This document shows, in pieces, positions 22,240 through 33,417 of a DNA stretch of 64,000 nt. Source of the stretch: Anomaloglossus baeobatrachus (lineage: Eukaryota > Chordata > Amphibia > Anura > Aromobatidae); NCBI RefSeq assembly GCF_048569485.1, contig NC_134354.1, forward strand, positions 446,320,779-446,384,778, written 5' to 3'. Position numbers and translations under genes: made by a program. Every line of letters begins with the position of its first letter. The stretch's first letter is position 1. The notes under the pieces are model-generated. The model saw nothing but the letters and a program-made list of their open reading frames with translations. It was not told the origin of the DNA and searched no databases.

Positions 22240-24635
22240 AGGTTTTCTTTCAGCATCTGCAAACGGTTGGGTACAGAAATGCTGTCTTTCTAACCATTTT
22301 TAAAGAGGATTTTCAAGACCTTATGCCCACCACAGTGCCCCAAGAGCCGATGCCCAGTCGCCACTCCTTCTCCAAGAAAGTTGTGCCCGCGCTACACCAG
22401 CATATTGCACACATCATCACCGCTTCCTTGAGAAATTCTGTGTGTGACAGGGTGCATTTCACCACAGATACTTGGACCAGTAAGCATGGACAGGAGAGTT
22501 ACATGTTGCTGACTGGGCACTGGGTAACTATGGTGAGAGATGGAGAAGGGTTTGCTGTACAAGTCTTGCCGTCCACACAACTTGTGTGTCAATCCTTCAT
22601 CTGTATGTACAAGTTCCTCCACTGCTTCTGCCTCCTCAACCTCGTGTGGGTCCTCCACCTCAGCCCAAACCCTGTGAGGTCAGGCCACCCGCGTTGTAAC
22701 TGCGCCCAAGGAATCCCACACACCTCCTTACTATGCTGGCAGCAGAGCTCAAGGCCATCAGGCAGTCAAATGTTTACTTTGAAATGTAGGGGAAATGTGA
22801 GACACCGCTGAGGAATTGTGGACGGTTAGCTCTGGAGAGTGAGACCGAGTTTCATCAATGGTTGTCTACACTTAACCAGCAGTCAAGGGAGGTCGGGTGC
22901 GACAATGATGCAAACCAGTCTGCGACCCTTCTTCAGGGCAATGTGACACACGTGCCTTGTATGGCTCACGTGTTGAACCTGGTTGTCCAGCAATTTTTAA
23001 AACACTATCCCGGCCTACATGGCCTTCTGCAGAGGGCACGGTGTAACGCCTGCCTGGATCGACACACTCAGATGGGCTGTAAAGGATAGGCTAGAGGCAA
23101 GCCACTCACCAAGCTGGACACCCAGAACCCTGAAACCCTTTAACCCCTATACAGTGATTTGGAATTACACAGGGCCCAAGTTGATCAATACCTGTGGAAG
23201 GCTGCAGTTCCAGAGAATAGTAGTCATGCAGAGTCAAAAACATTAATTGAGGAAAAGGAACAGAATGGGATGGCCAGGACTTAATCAGAAAACAAGCAGA
23301 GGTGAAATGCGGATCGGCCAACGAGGTACATAAACAGCAAGCAGGAAACGTAGTCAGGTAACAAGCACACAAACTCATAAAACTGAACTGGGGGTAACAG
23401 TAACAAGAGGTTCATAGCTTTGTCTGGCAGTGGTCTGCAGACAGGAGGGGCCTAAAAAAGGGTGTGGTGTCTTCCCATTGGGACCAGAGTACAAATTGAT
23501 TGAGTGGACTACGTTGGTGACTTAACAGCCGTGTGCGGCAATGATGCAAACCTGTCTGCGGCCCTTCGTCAGGGCAATGTGACACACGGGCCTTGTATGG
23601 CTCACGTGTTGAATCTGATTCTCCAGCAATTTTTAAAATACCATCCCGGCCTACATGGCCTTGTGCAGCGGGCACGCTGCTATGTGCTCACTTTCATCCT
23701 TCGCACCCAGCAGCTCAACAACTTTCATCGCTCCGGAAGTCTTAGGGTCTGGCAGTTAAACGCCGGAAATGCGATGTTCCGACACGCAGGAATTGGAATA
23801 TGCACATGTTGCAGCGTGTGTGGCAGTACCGCAGAGCCCTGCTGAAATACGGTATGACGTATACCCTGGGCTAACTTGATCCAGAGGTGGTGCAGATCAC
23901 GCTGCTGGAGTGGTGTCAGATCAAGGACCTATGCACCCTTCTACACAGTTTCCAAATGTCGATGAAGATGTTTAGCACTGGCAATGCCATTCTCAGCGTG
24001 ACAATTCTGGTCATCTACATGATGGAGCACACTGTAAGCATTATTCGGAGTCAGGTATTGGTCCAAGAGGAAGGTGAGGAAGTACAGGAGGAGTCATATG
24101 CAGAAGGGATAATAAGATCTACAAGGTCCATACGGTAAGCGGCACCTAGGCAGCAGTTATGGTGGGGGATAGTGATTAACAAGGGTGCATAGTATCAGCA
24201 AAAATTGTTGAGGAAGGTGCAGGAGCCATGAAGAAATGGAGGACGAACTTGCGATGAGCATGGAAGACTCAGCAGATGAGTGACAGCTTGCTCACATTTC
24301 GGTTGTGCGAGGTTGGGGGGAGAGGGCAGAGGAAGGAGGCACGATTCTCACCTCTCTGCCACCAACACACCAAGGACTTGGTCCTCCTGGATGCACAAGA
24401 CACATGAGCGTCTTCTTGCTGCACTACCTACAACATGACCCTCGGATTGTACGAATTCGAAGTAATGCTAACTACTGGGTTGCCACACTGTTAGATCCTC
24501 GGTACAAGACAAAATTTGGCGAAATAATTCCTGCCATATAAAGGGACACACGTGTACAGGAGTATCTTCAGAAGGTGGTACGCAATCCTCGATCTGCTTT
24601 TCCACTAAACACCAGTGCTGCACAGAGTGAATCTC
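22240..24635 (+). pseudogene. hAT transposase middle part, many breaks, with an internal duplication
   Basis: Shows the hAT RNase H-like core in pieces: FTTDTWTSKHGQESYM with the first catalytic Asp (about 22450-22500), CDNDANQSATLLQGN and CMAHVLNLVVQQFLKHYPG (about 22895-23030), a second copy of that same part (CGNDANLSAALRQGN, CMAHVLNLILQQFLKYHPG at about 23535-23660), then HDPRIVRIRSNANYWVATLL and LLDPRYKTKFGEIIPAI (24430-24540). Numerous frameshifts and stops. Similarity to 38816-41044 is clear throughout. After about 24635 the sequence switches to antisense transposase. Confidence 0.85.
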
Positions 24636-26451
24636 AACGCTTTGTCATGGATAGGAGGAAATGGTCTTTTACTTGTCCGCATCTGAGGGACCGAGGGCTG
24701 GCTGCTTTGCTGAGATGGCATTGAGTACGGTGTCCCTGCAGAGTTGCACTTTTGGTCATATACAAAATGAGTTGAAAAAGGACAGATGCTGGTGGAAAGG
24801 GGAACAGGTGTGTTGGAAAGGGGATAAAAGTTTTGGTCCGTGGGTTTGGTGGTTAAGGAAAAGTAACATTTGATGAAGAAACACCATCTGTTACGGTGGG
24901 ACTGGCAGATTTGGATAAGGTGGTATATACTATGTTACCGCTATATAACGAAAATTAATAAGAAAAGAAAGAGAAAGGTATATATCCCCATCAGCAGTCA
25001 GTGTCCACCGTGCTCCCAGATGGAAAAGGAGAGGTTGGAAACTGGAAGGTTCGGTGGAGGATACAGAGCTGTGTGTCTATGAAACTAATAGTAGCCTGAA
25101 CCAAGTTAGACGCCACTCGGATCTTGAGACTGGGAGCCCTGTTAGCGTCACAGGGTCCACACGCCCACCCAGCCCAGGAACTCCCTGTTAACATCACAGG
25201 GGCCATTCAGTATGCTGACCGTGTGCATTGGGGCCACACCTGTGGACAGCAGGTGCATCAGCAGCAGCAGGCCTGTTAATGCCACTGGGCTGCACAAGCA
25301 GGACTTGTAGGACAGGCGCTGGTCTTAACCGTTCTGCGTTACCAACTGTGGTGGCGGCCTGCATCGACGCCCTATCCCTGCCTACCTCTGGCCTAAAGCC
25401 GCAATGGGTTCAACACATGGAGGTGTGCTCTTTCGGAGCATAATAGAAGACTGCGCACCTCCTTGTTGTCTCCAGCCCCTTTTATAACCTGGGTCCGCCC
25501 CAAACCAGGGTGGACCACAATGCACCTCCTGGAGACAAAAGCAGAGTGATACGTCATGAGTGGCATAACTAGCGTCCTATTTGGAACCGCAACTTCAATG
25601 ATGACCTCATGGCTGTCATGACCCAAACACCTCACCAGTCATCGTCTGACCATCAATAATGAGGTGACAAGTCATAGAGGCGGGCCTCTGCAAGCCATTT
25701 GGGAGTGGCCTGGCCACATCGTCAGGACACCTGATGCCCTGTGATCTAAATGGGCCCCCCACATCAGGGGCAGGGCCAAAGAGTTCATTACTGGACCTAG
25801 TTTCTGATGCAGTAAGTGCCTGACCATGGTCAGTTGCATGAAATACAGTCTCTGAAAAAAGACTATCAGCTTTAGCATGGTGTCTATGCACAACACAGGA
25901 CTTAGACCTGGCACGGAGTGCAAGTACCTGTGCAAAGAGGCTTTTCGCACTAAGTGTGGGAGCATGCGCTGTAGCCCGAAATGAAGACTTAGCCTCAGGA
26001 ATGGCACAGTCAGGCTGAGCATACTCACTAGGCGAAACACTGGAGTTAGGCTGCGGCTGGGGTAAATCGGCACACACATGCGCACTAGCTGCCTCTCCAC
26101 ACTTAGACATGGAGGAGAAAGCAGCCAGCTGGACAACCCGAGGCACAGGCCTAAATGGCAGCTGATGCCTGGCCGCAACTGAAACCGCAGCAGGCTGCTT
26201 GCGTTTAAGGCGTCACCGTTTTGTAACAACAAATAACATCAAAAAGAACAGGTGTACTTCTTCCCATGGATAATCTGATATGATCCCTTTTTTCATGGAC
26301 ACGACCATCGCTAACAAATGTAGATGAGGCCAAATCAGCAGCTGCTTCAATGGATCTGAAGTGCTCCATAAAGTGGCCTCTCCTCCACCCCAATTTCAAG
26401 ATCCCAAATACTCCATTCCTCTGTGGTGTCAATCCAATCGCACTTGCTTCC
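24636..26451. other. hAT 1 interior, rearranged and largely unidentified
   Basis: The first 100 bp (TTTGTCATGGATAGGAGG...) match the + strand of 40590-40700, i.e. antisense transposase, marking an inversion junction. The rest, including overlapping minus-strand open frames of up to 186 codons at 25616-26232, matches no family I recognise and has no clear coding signature. Confidence 0.5.
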
Positions 26452-27523
26452 TAACAGCTCTCAAGTTTCCACCAGCCCTGCTGAGTATGGGGTGACAGAT
26501 GGTTGAGTTTGCATAGCTGTTCAGTCGCACTACAGCCTGGGAATCAGAGGTCTGCTCCAAAGCTGCAATGAGTACAGACAAGGAAGTTATTATTATTTTT
26601 ATTATTATTGATTTATAGAGCACCATTGATTCCATGGTGCTGTACATGAGAAGGGGGTTACATACAGAATACATATACAAGTAACTACAGACAGACTGGT
26701 ACAGAGGGAAGAGGGCCCTGCCCTTGCGGGATTATATTCTAAAGGATTTTTGGGAGGAGACAGTAGGAGTGGTTTAGGTTGAGTGTCAAGTACGTATGGT
26801 GGTGGTGTCATTGAAGGTTATAGTCATTTCTGAACAGATGAGTTTTCAGATTCAGTTTGAAGCTTGCGTGTGTAGCAGATAATCTGACGTGTTGAGGTAG
26901 CGAGTTCCATGAGACAGGGGAAATGATCTGCGCAGATGGCCAGAAGCTTTGTGAGTGGGATCCAGGCCCTGATGAAGAAGGTGCTGAGCCTAATCTACAC
27001 CATCATTTCCAAAAAGTAAATCCTCCTGGTGGAGACAATGGGGAACATGATGAGGAGCACAGATACCTGATTGGAAGAACAACTTTACTATTCGGTCAGG
27101 GCAGGAAGAAGTTGTCTCGGAGGACTCAGGACGAGGGGAATGAAAACACACAGGGTTATTGATGAGGTTGGTGACAACACTTACTGTCAAACCAAAGTCA
27201 GCCAGTCGATGAGGTCAGCAGAGGAGGTGGAGGAGGATGCTACTGACGAAGAGGTTACGTTGCGTCTTCCTGGCCAGAGACAAAGTACTGGAAGCACGTC
27301 AACAACTGAATCCTGGACCACAACTTTGACTCTGAGCAGAAGTCGTGTTGGCTATGCAGGTCGCATGGGCTGTAAGCCTTTCCTAGCCTGTGAATTTTTG
27401 GACATCGCAAAGGATCACCCAAGTCATGGAATCTGTAAGATTTGTCAACAATCTGTAAGTAGAAGGCAAAAACTCACACTTTTGAGTACTTCCTCCACGA
27501 AGTATCACATGGATATGAATTGA
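26452..27523 (+). pseudogene. hAT transposase amino-terminal part with BED-like finger, split by a LINE
   Basis: Colinear with the amino end of the transposase at 41000-41760: an acidic region, VEEDATDEEVTLRLPGQRQS, then a BED-type finger (CEFLDIAKDHPSHGICKICQQSV) whose final histidines are altered. An L2-type LINE tail (26583-26913) interrupts it. Stops and frame changes make it non-functional. Confidence 0.82.
26583..26913 (-). mobile_element. L2-type LINE, 3-prime end
   Basis: On the minus strand it reads the conserved C-terminus of L2-like reverse transcriptases (SWNSLPQHVRLSATHASF, LKTHLF), a short untranslated tail and an ATTATT-type simple tail at 26587-26608. Truncated at its 5-prime end, as usual. 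It lies within the hAT 1 transposase remnant. Confidence 0.75.
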
Positions 27524-28285
27524 CAGCGTGAAGGTGTATTGCTCAGCTTTAGCAACTGTCAACGCAATATGCTTTTTTGCCGTTCATTGCATGCATTGTT
27601 GCAGACTACACACAAGGGGCTGCTGTTTTTTTGGATCTGCCTTTGGTCACTATAGCAATAGAAAATTGCTCTTCGGGTGTGGACTTGGAGATGCTGTCTA
27701 TGAACAGAAGGAAAAGCTAAAGGTGTGTGTTACAGCAAGGAGCCACCGCGGAAACACTTCGTTCAATTGTGAGGGGAGTTGTGTTGTACTTTGATGATGA
27801 GCACTGTAACGTCAGTGAGCAGCATCCTGTGCCACAGACCGACATTCTTACGGTGCTGTCTATACTGTTTACCGTGAGAGGAGCGTAAAGTCTGTATTTC
27901 TGGCAACTGGACATCACAGTACTCGGGTACGGTAGGCTGTGCCCAGACAATAATGCGGGCACGCAACACTTTGTTTTATTAGCAAAACACATATCTGTTC
28001 TGGGTAGGCCGACTATATAGACAATAAGACTTGCTGCCTCTGCACTGTCAAATTGCCACGTACAGTTTAAATCATAGAGGGACAGCAACACATGTTTGCA
28101 TTGACTGTTGCTTTTCAAGATTTCCATGACTGTGTTGCAGAGCTGTGTGGTTTGCATTCACACTGTTATCATCTGCATTATCTGTGAGGCTTCAGCTAAC
28201 AAGGGTATTCAGGGGGGGTAATGTGTTTTGTCTATGTTTAGGTAGATAACTTGGAAGCTCTTGTGATGCGCCACTGGTAAGTCGT
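27524..28285. other. hAT 1 interior, no gene recognised
   Basis: Non-repetitive sequence between the transposase amino end and the CA repeat; presumably element sequence. No coding frame is convincing. Confidence 0.4.
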
Positions 28286-28287
28286 GT

Positions 28288-28330
<43 letters not shown>

Positions 28331-28340
28331 AACACACAAT
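28286..28340. repeat. CA microsatellite
   Basis: About 20 CA dinucleotides, with a few GCACAAACAC variants at the right. Confidence 0.95.
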
Positions 28341-29264
28341 TACTGCTACACAGAGGGATTAGCAGGTAGTAGGCAACAGAATAGATTGTTCAATTATTTA
28401 AATTGTATGCATGGTTCTTATTGTTTGTTTTGGTAAAGTTAAACAATCATTTATCAACCCAACTGCCTAGAGTCCTTTTCCTGTTGCCTGGTTTTGCTGC
28501 ATACTGGGGAGCCCACCCTGTACACGACTTAAAATGAAGCATAAGTCGCAATGTGAATTTCACTGTGCTACAATGCGGCCTAGCGTGCCTGTGCAACCAC
28601 CGCCTGCCCCATCAAGTGCATCTGCGTGCTCTTCATCCTCTGTGACTGTGGGGACAGCAGTCACACATGGTTTTTCACACTGAACTTCCACTCCTTTACC
28701 CGCAACAGGGAGTGTGATTGGCAGGTCATCACTTGTTTTGGAAGTGGAAACAGAAGGTATTGTTGAGCTGTCAGACATCGAGAGAACCATCATTGGATGC
28801 AGGCTACATTATATCCACGCCTGCACCTTCGTCACAGATTGGCTGGACTACCTGCAGTTAATAATTGCATTCCAGAAATGGAAAGGAGTGTAGAATGCAC
28901 ATGTGTTGTACCTTGCTTGGCAGCAAAGGAACAGTAACTTAGTATTCCAGACAATTTTAGGATGGCAGAAAAAGAGTCAGCTCTTTGGGCAAATTAAATA
29001 GCGTGGCAAAAGTGGACAGATGGGTACAGTGGCCGTGTTCTGTGGGTACCAGGACAGTAAAAGAAGCCTCACTTTCTATCCCTCCTAATGATCAAATGCA
29101 GCAAGGAATTCCCTGAGTTTGCTATAAAATTAGCATAGCAAAATGTGCATGAGGGTAGAATGCAGAGGTGCTTGAGATTGCTTGGCACAAGTGGCACAAT
29201 AAAGGAGTCCTACAGGCATTTTTTGTATGCCACTAAGTTGCAGTATTTTTTGCTATCATTATAG

Positions 29265-29690
29265 CTTATTAAAAACAGAGCAGGAGGGTGTCATGCAGAG
29301 GTGCTGCACATAGCTTGGCACCAGTGGGGCACTAATGGAGTATAACAGCCACTTCTTGTATGCCACTAAGTTTCCTCAGTGTTTGCTAGTATAATGGCTT
29401 AGTAACAATGAGTTTGAGTGTGCAATGCAGGCAGACGTGCTGCAAATATCTTTGCACTAGTGGGACTATACAGAAGTCCAACAGCCACGTTTAGGATGAG
29501 AATAAGTTCACTCAGTGTTTGCTAGTATAATGGCTTAGTAACTATCAGTTTGAGTGTGCAATGCAGGCAGACGTGCTGCAAATATCTGTGCACTACTGGG
29601 ACTATACAGAAGTCCAATACCCACGTTTAGGATGCCACTAGGTACACTCAGTGTTTGCTAGTATAATGGCTTAGTTATAATGAGTTGGAG
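29265..29690 (+). repeat. 135-bp tandem repeat, about three units
   Basis: Units end in GTTTGCTAGTATAATGGCTT and contain GCAGGCAGACGTGCTGCAAA. The same unit recurs at 42238-42420 in the sister hAT, so it is a subterminal repeat of this hAT family. Confidence 0.88.
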
Positions 29691-30336
29691 TGTGCAGAGG
29701 ATAGGAGGGTACAGTGCCAGGATTGTGGGGCTCTGGGTAGAGGAATGGAAGCCTGCCTTTCTATTCCCTCCTAATGGGGAAATACAGCGAGGAAATCCCT
29801 GACCTTAGCTACACAGACGCTGTCTCTGTTTTCAGGACCTGTCACCTATGGCTCTGACCCTGCCGGTACGAGCCCTTAAAAGGACTGATAGAAAGTGCTC
29901 TCCATAAGCTGTCCAGCGCTGTGTATGGAGCGCATACAGCTGTATCGGCGATAGGACTCAGGACGGAGCTGCTCCAGTGTTGTCTGACACCAAGGACGCA
30001 GAAGGCAGATAATGGCGTGCTGGAGGAAAATGTCCGTTTTTATAATGCAGGGACATGTGACATGGACATCCTATCACACATGCCGTTGCTTCTCTGGCTA
30101 AAAGTCCACTTAGCTGTGTGTGTGTCTGGGATTGGCTGACATAATGGCCCTCCCCACTACACGCGCGCGCTTAGGGAAGGAAGACAAGGAAAAAAAAAAA
30201 AATGGCGATCGCCATTATACAAACAGCAGTGATCTGAAGGCGCTGTTCCCGCACACTATACACTGAAATTTCATAATAGTGTGAGTCACAGAGTGACTTA
30301 CACTATTACAGCGGAAAGCCAGCTAGGAATTAGCTG

Positions 30337-30485
30337 TTTTTTTGCTGCTAGAACCGTTCTCGAACGTTTCTAGAACTATTGAGCTTTTGCAAAAAGCTCG
30401 AGTTCTAGTTCGATCTAGAACAGGCCCCAAAATCACTCGAGCCTAGAACTGGAGAACCTCGAACCGCGAACCGCGCTCAACTCTA
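30337..30485 (-). repeat. hAT 1 right terminus
   Basis: Rich in CTAGAAC and CGAAC motifs, ends GAACCGCGCTCAACTCTA. Near-identical to 43078-43218. Confidence 0.9.
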
Positions 30486-31550
30486 CTGATGAGTGGCCAC
30501 CTAGGGGTCAAGAAAACGCAGGAGCGAATATTGCAAAGGTTCTATTGGCCCGGGGTCTTTGGGGAGGTAAAACAGTTCTGCAAAACCTGCCCGGAGTGTC
30601 AGCTTACCGCACGCCTGGCCCACTTTCGCAGTCCGTTGGTACCGTTAACCATTATAGAAGTCCCTTTTGAACGGATAGGGATGGATCTGGTGGGGCCCCT
30701 CGTAAAGTCCGCTCGAGGGCACCAACACATCCTAGTGATCGTTGACTATGCCACCCGGTATCCAGAGGCGATACCTCTCAGACATACTGCGGCGAAGCTT
30801 ATAGCTCGGGAGTTGTTTGCTGTGTTCTGCCGGGTGGGGTTGCCCAAGGAGATCCTTACGGATCAGGGGACCCCATTCATGTCTAAAGTGACCAAAGAGC
30901 TATGCCGGTCACTCCAGATCAAGCAGTTGCGTACGTCTGTGTATCATCCTCAAACGGACGGTTTAGTGGAGCGATTCAATAAAACCCTGAAAACCATGCT
31001 CAAAAGGGTGATTTCCAAAGACGGGAAAGACTGGGATATGATGCTTCCCTATTTGATGTTTGCCATCCGAGAGGTGCCACAGGCATCCACGGGGTTTTCG
31101 CCTTTTGAATTGTTATACGGGCGACATCCCCGGGGATTGTTGGACCTGGCAAAGGAAACATGGGAGGAGGAGCCCACCCCCCATAAAAGTGTGATTGAAC
31201 ACATTTTAGGAATGCAGAACCGCATAAGCGCGGTCATGCCAATTGTGAAGGAGCATTTACAGGAGGCTCAGGCCGCGCAAAGCGGCCGCTACAATAGACA
31301 AGCCACCGTGCGGACCTTTAAACCCGGGGATCGGGTGTTGGTATTGATCCCCACGGTGGAGAGTAAATTCCTGGCTCAGTGGCAAGGCCCCTACGAGATA
31401 AAGGAAAGAATCGGGGTGGTCAACTATAAGGTATTGCAGCCCGGTAGGCGGAAACCTGAACAAATATACCATGTCAACCTGTTAAGACCTTGGCAGGAAC
31501 GGGAAAGCCTGATGGTTGATTTTTCCCCATCTCCCTCCTCTTTGGGTCAT
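30486..31550 (+). mobile_element. Gmr1-like gypsy: integrase part
   Basis: After the duplicated CTGATGAG the integrase continues: HLGVKKTQERILQRFYWPG and CKTCPECQL of the zinc-binding domain, then the catalytic core with D (IGMDLVGPL), D (LTDQGTPF) and E (VERFNKTL), then a chromodomain-less C-terminal region (FKPGDRVLVLIP, YHVNLLRPW). It lies upstream of RT, unlike in ordinary gypsy. Confidence 0.93.
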
Positions 31551-31559
31551 TCAAACCCG

Positions 31560-33030
31560 GCTCCAGCGACCTCCGGAGAGGACGAACCGGAAGTAAGGAT
31601 TGGAGAAGCCCTCACCAAGCAACAGAGGCGAGAGGCCAGACGGCTGGTTCAGCAGAACCCCGATGTCTTCTCCGAGCTGCCTGGTAGGACAAGTCTGATA
31701 CGACATGACATTGTCACCGAGCCTCACCTGAAGGTACGCCTGAAGCCATACCGGGTACCGGAGGCTCGAAGACAAGCCATATCAGAGGAAGTGAAGACAA
31801 TGCTACGCCTGGGGGTCATCGAAAAATCCCGGAGTGAATGGGCTAGTCCCATTGTCCTAATACCAAAACCCGATGGCTCCTTAAGGTTCTGCAATGACTT
31901 TAGGAGATTGAACGAAATATCCAAGTTCGATCTCTACCCCATGCCCCGGGTGGATGAGCTGATTGATAGGCTGGGACAGGCGTGATATTTCACCACGCTC
32001 GACTTGACCAAGGGGTCCTGGCAGGTGCCACTGACGGAGTCCGCCAAGGAGAAATCCGCTTTTGTTACGCCGGAGGGTCTCTTCCACTATGTTGTCTTGC
32101 CTTTTGGGTTACATGGCGCTCCGGCCACGTTCCAGAGGTTGATGGACTTGGTGCTGGAACCCCACCAGGCGTATGCATCAGCGTACCTTGATGACATCAT
32201 TATTTACAGCTCTGAGTGGCAGACCCACTTGGAACAGGTACAAGCGGTGGTGAACACGCTCCGAACAGCTGGATTGACAGCCAATGCCAAGAAATGTGTG
32301 TTGGGGCTCACGGAAGCCCGCTACTTGGGCTACGTAATAGGCCAAGGAGTGATTAAGCCCCAAATTAACAAAGTTGAGGCGATCCAGAAGTGGCCTAGAC
32401 CCCTGACCACAAAGCAGGTTAGGGCCTTCCTGGGTATCGTGGGGTACTACAGGAGGTTTGTAAAAAAATTTTGCGGGACTATCGGCCCCCTTGATGGACC
32501 TTCTCAAAGGCAAGAAGTCCGTCATGGTGCGCTGGACTCCGCAGGCCGAGGACTCCTTCCGGGCCCTGAAGGGGGTCCTGTGCGGACAGCCCGTTCTTGT
32601 CAACCCTGATTTCCGGAAGGAGTTCATAGTACAGACTGACGCCTCTGAGGTCGGCCTGGGGGCAGTGCTGTCTCAGGTGGTTCAGGGGGAGGAACACCCT
32701 GTCACCTTCTTAAGTAGGAAGCTCACCCCTCCCGAGCGGAACTATAGCGTAGTGGAGAAGGAGTGCCTGGCGATCAAGTGGGCCTTGGAGTCCCTACGCT
32801 ATTACCTGCTGGGACGGCGGTTTCGCTTGGTGACTGATCACTCTCCGCTGGTCTGGATGAGGTCCGCCAAGAAACGGAATGCCCGGGTTACCCGGTGGTT
32901 CCTTTCCCTGCAGAACTTCTGGTTTACGGTTGAACACCGGGCCGGTAGGTTGCAGGGCAACGCCGATGCCTTGTCCCGCGGCCCGTGTTTGATGGCGGGA
33001 GTTCAACCCCGCACGCTTGAACTGAGGGGG
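31560..33030 (+). mobile_element. Gmr1-like gypsy: reverse transcriptase and RNase H part
   Basis: RT motifs WASPIVLIPKPDGSLRFCND, FTTLDLTKGSWQVPL, LPFGLHGAPATFQRLMD and the YLDDIIIYS active site are visible, then RNase H (QTDASEVGLGAVL, SVVEKECLAIKWALE, TDHSPLVWM, GNADALSRG). The 3-prime LTR starts 5 bp after a GGGGGGG polypurine run. Part of the element at 19346-33347. Confidence 0.93.
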
Positions 33031-33034
33031 GGTA

Positions 33035-33347
33035 TGTGAGACTGTGACCGGGGTTATCAATGACGGCCGGTACGTCTCGCCCCGGTTGTGCTCCCTCCAT
33101 GTATAGAAAGCAACTCCACTCCAGGGTTAATGCTGTTTCCCTGCAGGCTGAAAGGAGGGTTAAAAGGAAACAGGAACATGGGCATGGGTCCCTAGTGTGA
33201 GGGAGTGAACACAACTCCCTGAGTTTCTGCCAGAGAAAGACATGTGTGCTGTTTTGGACTTTTGGTTTGTGCAATAAACCGTGTGCTGTGACCATTGGTG
33301 CCTGGATCCCGTGTCTTCTGCCGCACAGCCGACCACGCTACCCCACA
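33035..33347 (+). repeat. 3-prime LTR of the Gmr1-like gypsy
   Basis: Pairs with 19346-19658; about five differences counted by eye. Confidence 0.93.
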
Positions 33348-33417
33348 ACACACACACAATGCTCTGCATGCATGCACACACAATGCTCTGCATGCACACA
33401 TAATGCTCTGGTGCATG
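33348..33417. repeat. compound satellite, segment 4
   Basis: AATGCTCTGCATGCACACA units, continuing those broken by the gypsy insertion at 19345. Confidence 0.85.

Larger units (their letters stand above)
21527..30485. mobile_element. hAT transposon 1, rearranged interior, perfect target duplication
   Basis: Inserted in the Gmr1-like integrase with an exact 8-bp duplication CTGATGAG at 21519-21526 and 30486-30493. Ends are TAGAGATGAGCGAACC on the left and, read inward, TAGAGTTGAGCGCGG on the right, matching the Ac-type hAT consensus. The element is 8959 bp. Transposase remains lie on the + strand, but in the order C-terminus, middle, then amino-terminus, with an antisense piece between. The right 1.2 kb is almost identical to that of the hAT at 35977-43218. 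It cannot be autonomous. Confidence 0.93.
19346..33347 (+). mobile_element. young Gmr1-like Ty3/gypsy retrotransposon (integrase before RT), split by a hAT
   Basis: LTRs 19346-19658 and 33035-33347 (313 bp each, TGTGAGACTG...CCCCACA) differ at about five positions by eye. The likely target duplication is ACAC, inside a CA-rich satellite, so it is not decisive. A primer-site-like TGGTGGAGAACGCAGGG starts at 19661. Order along the + strand is gag with SCAN-like capsid, protease, integrase, then RT and RNase H. Integrase ahead of RT is the hallmark of Gmr1-like gypsy. A hAT (21527-30485) splits the integrase zinc-binding region. Apart from that insertion about two or three small breaks are apparent. 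Young fossil. Confidence 0.93.

Noticed and set aside
25616-26232. Overlapping minus-strand open frames of 176 and 186 codons
   Set aside because: Two long frames overlap in different phases, no start context, domain or family is recognisable, and both lie inside the rearranged hAT interior; chance frames in GC-moderate repeat sequence are more likely.
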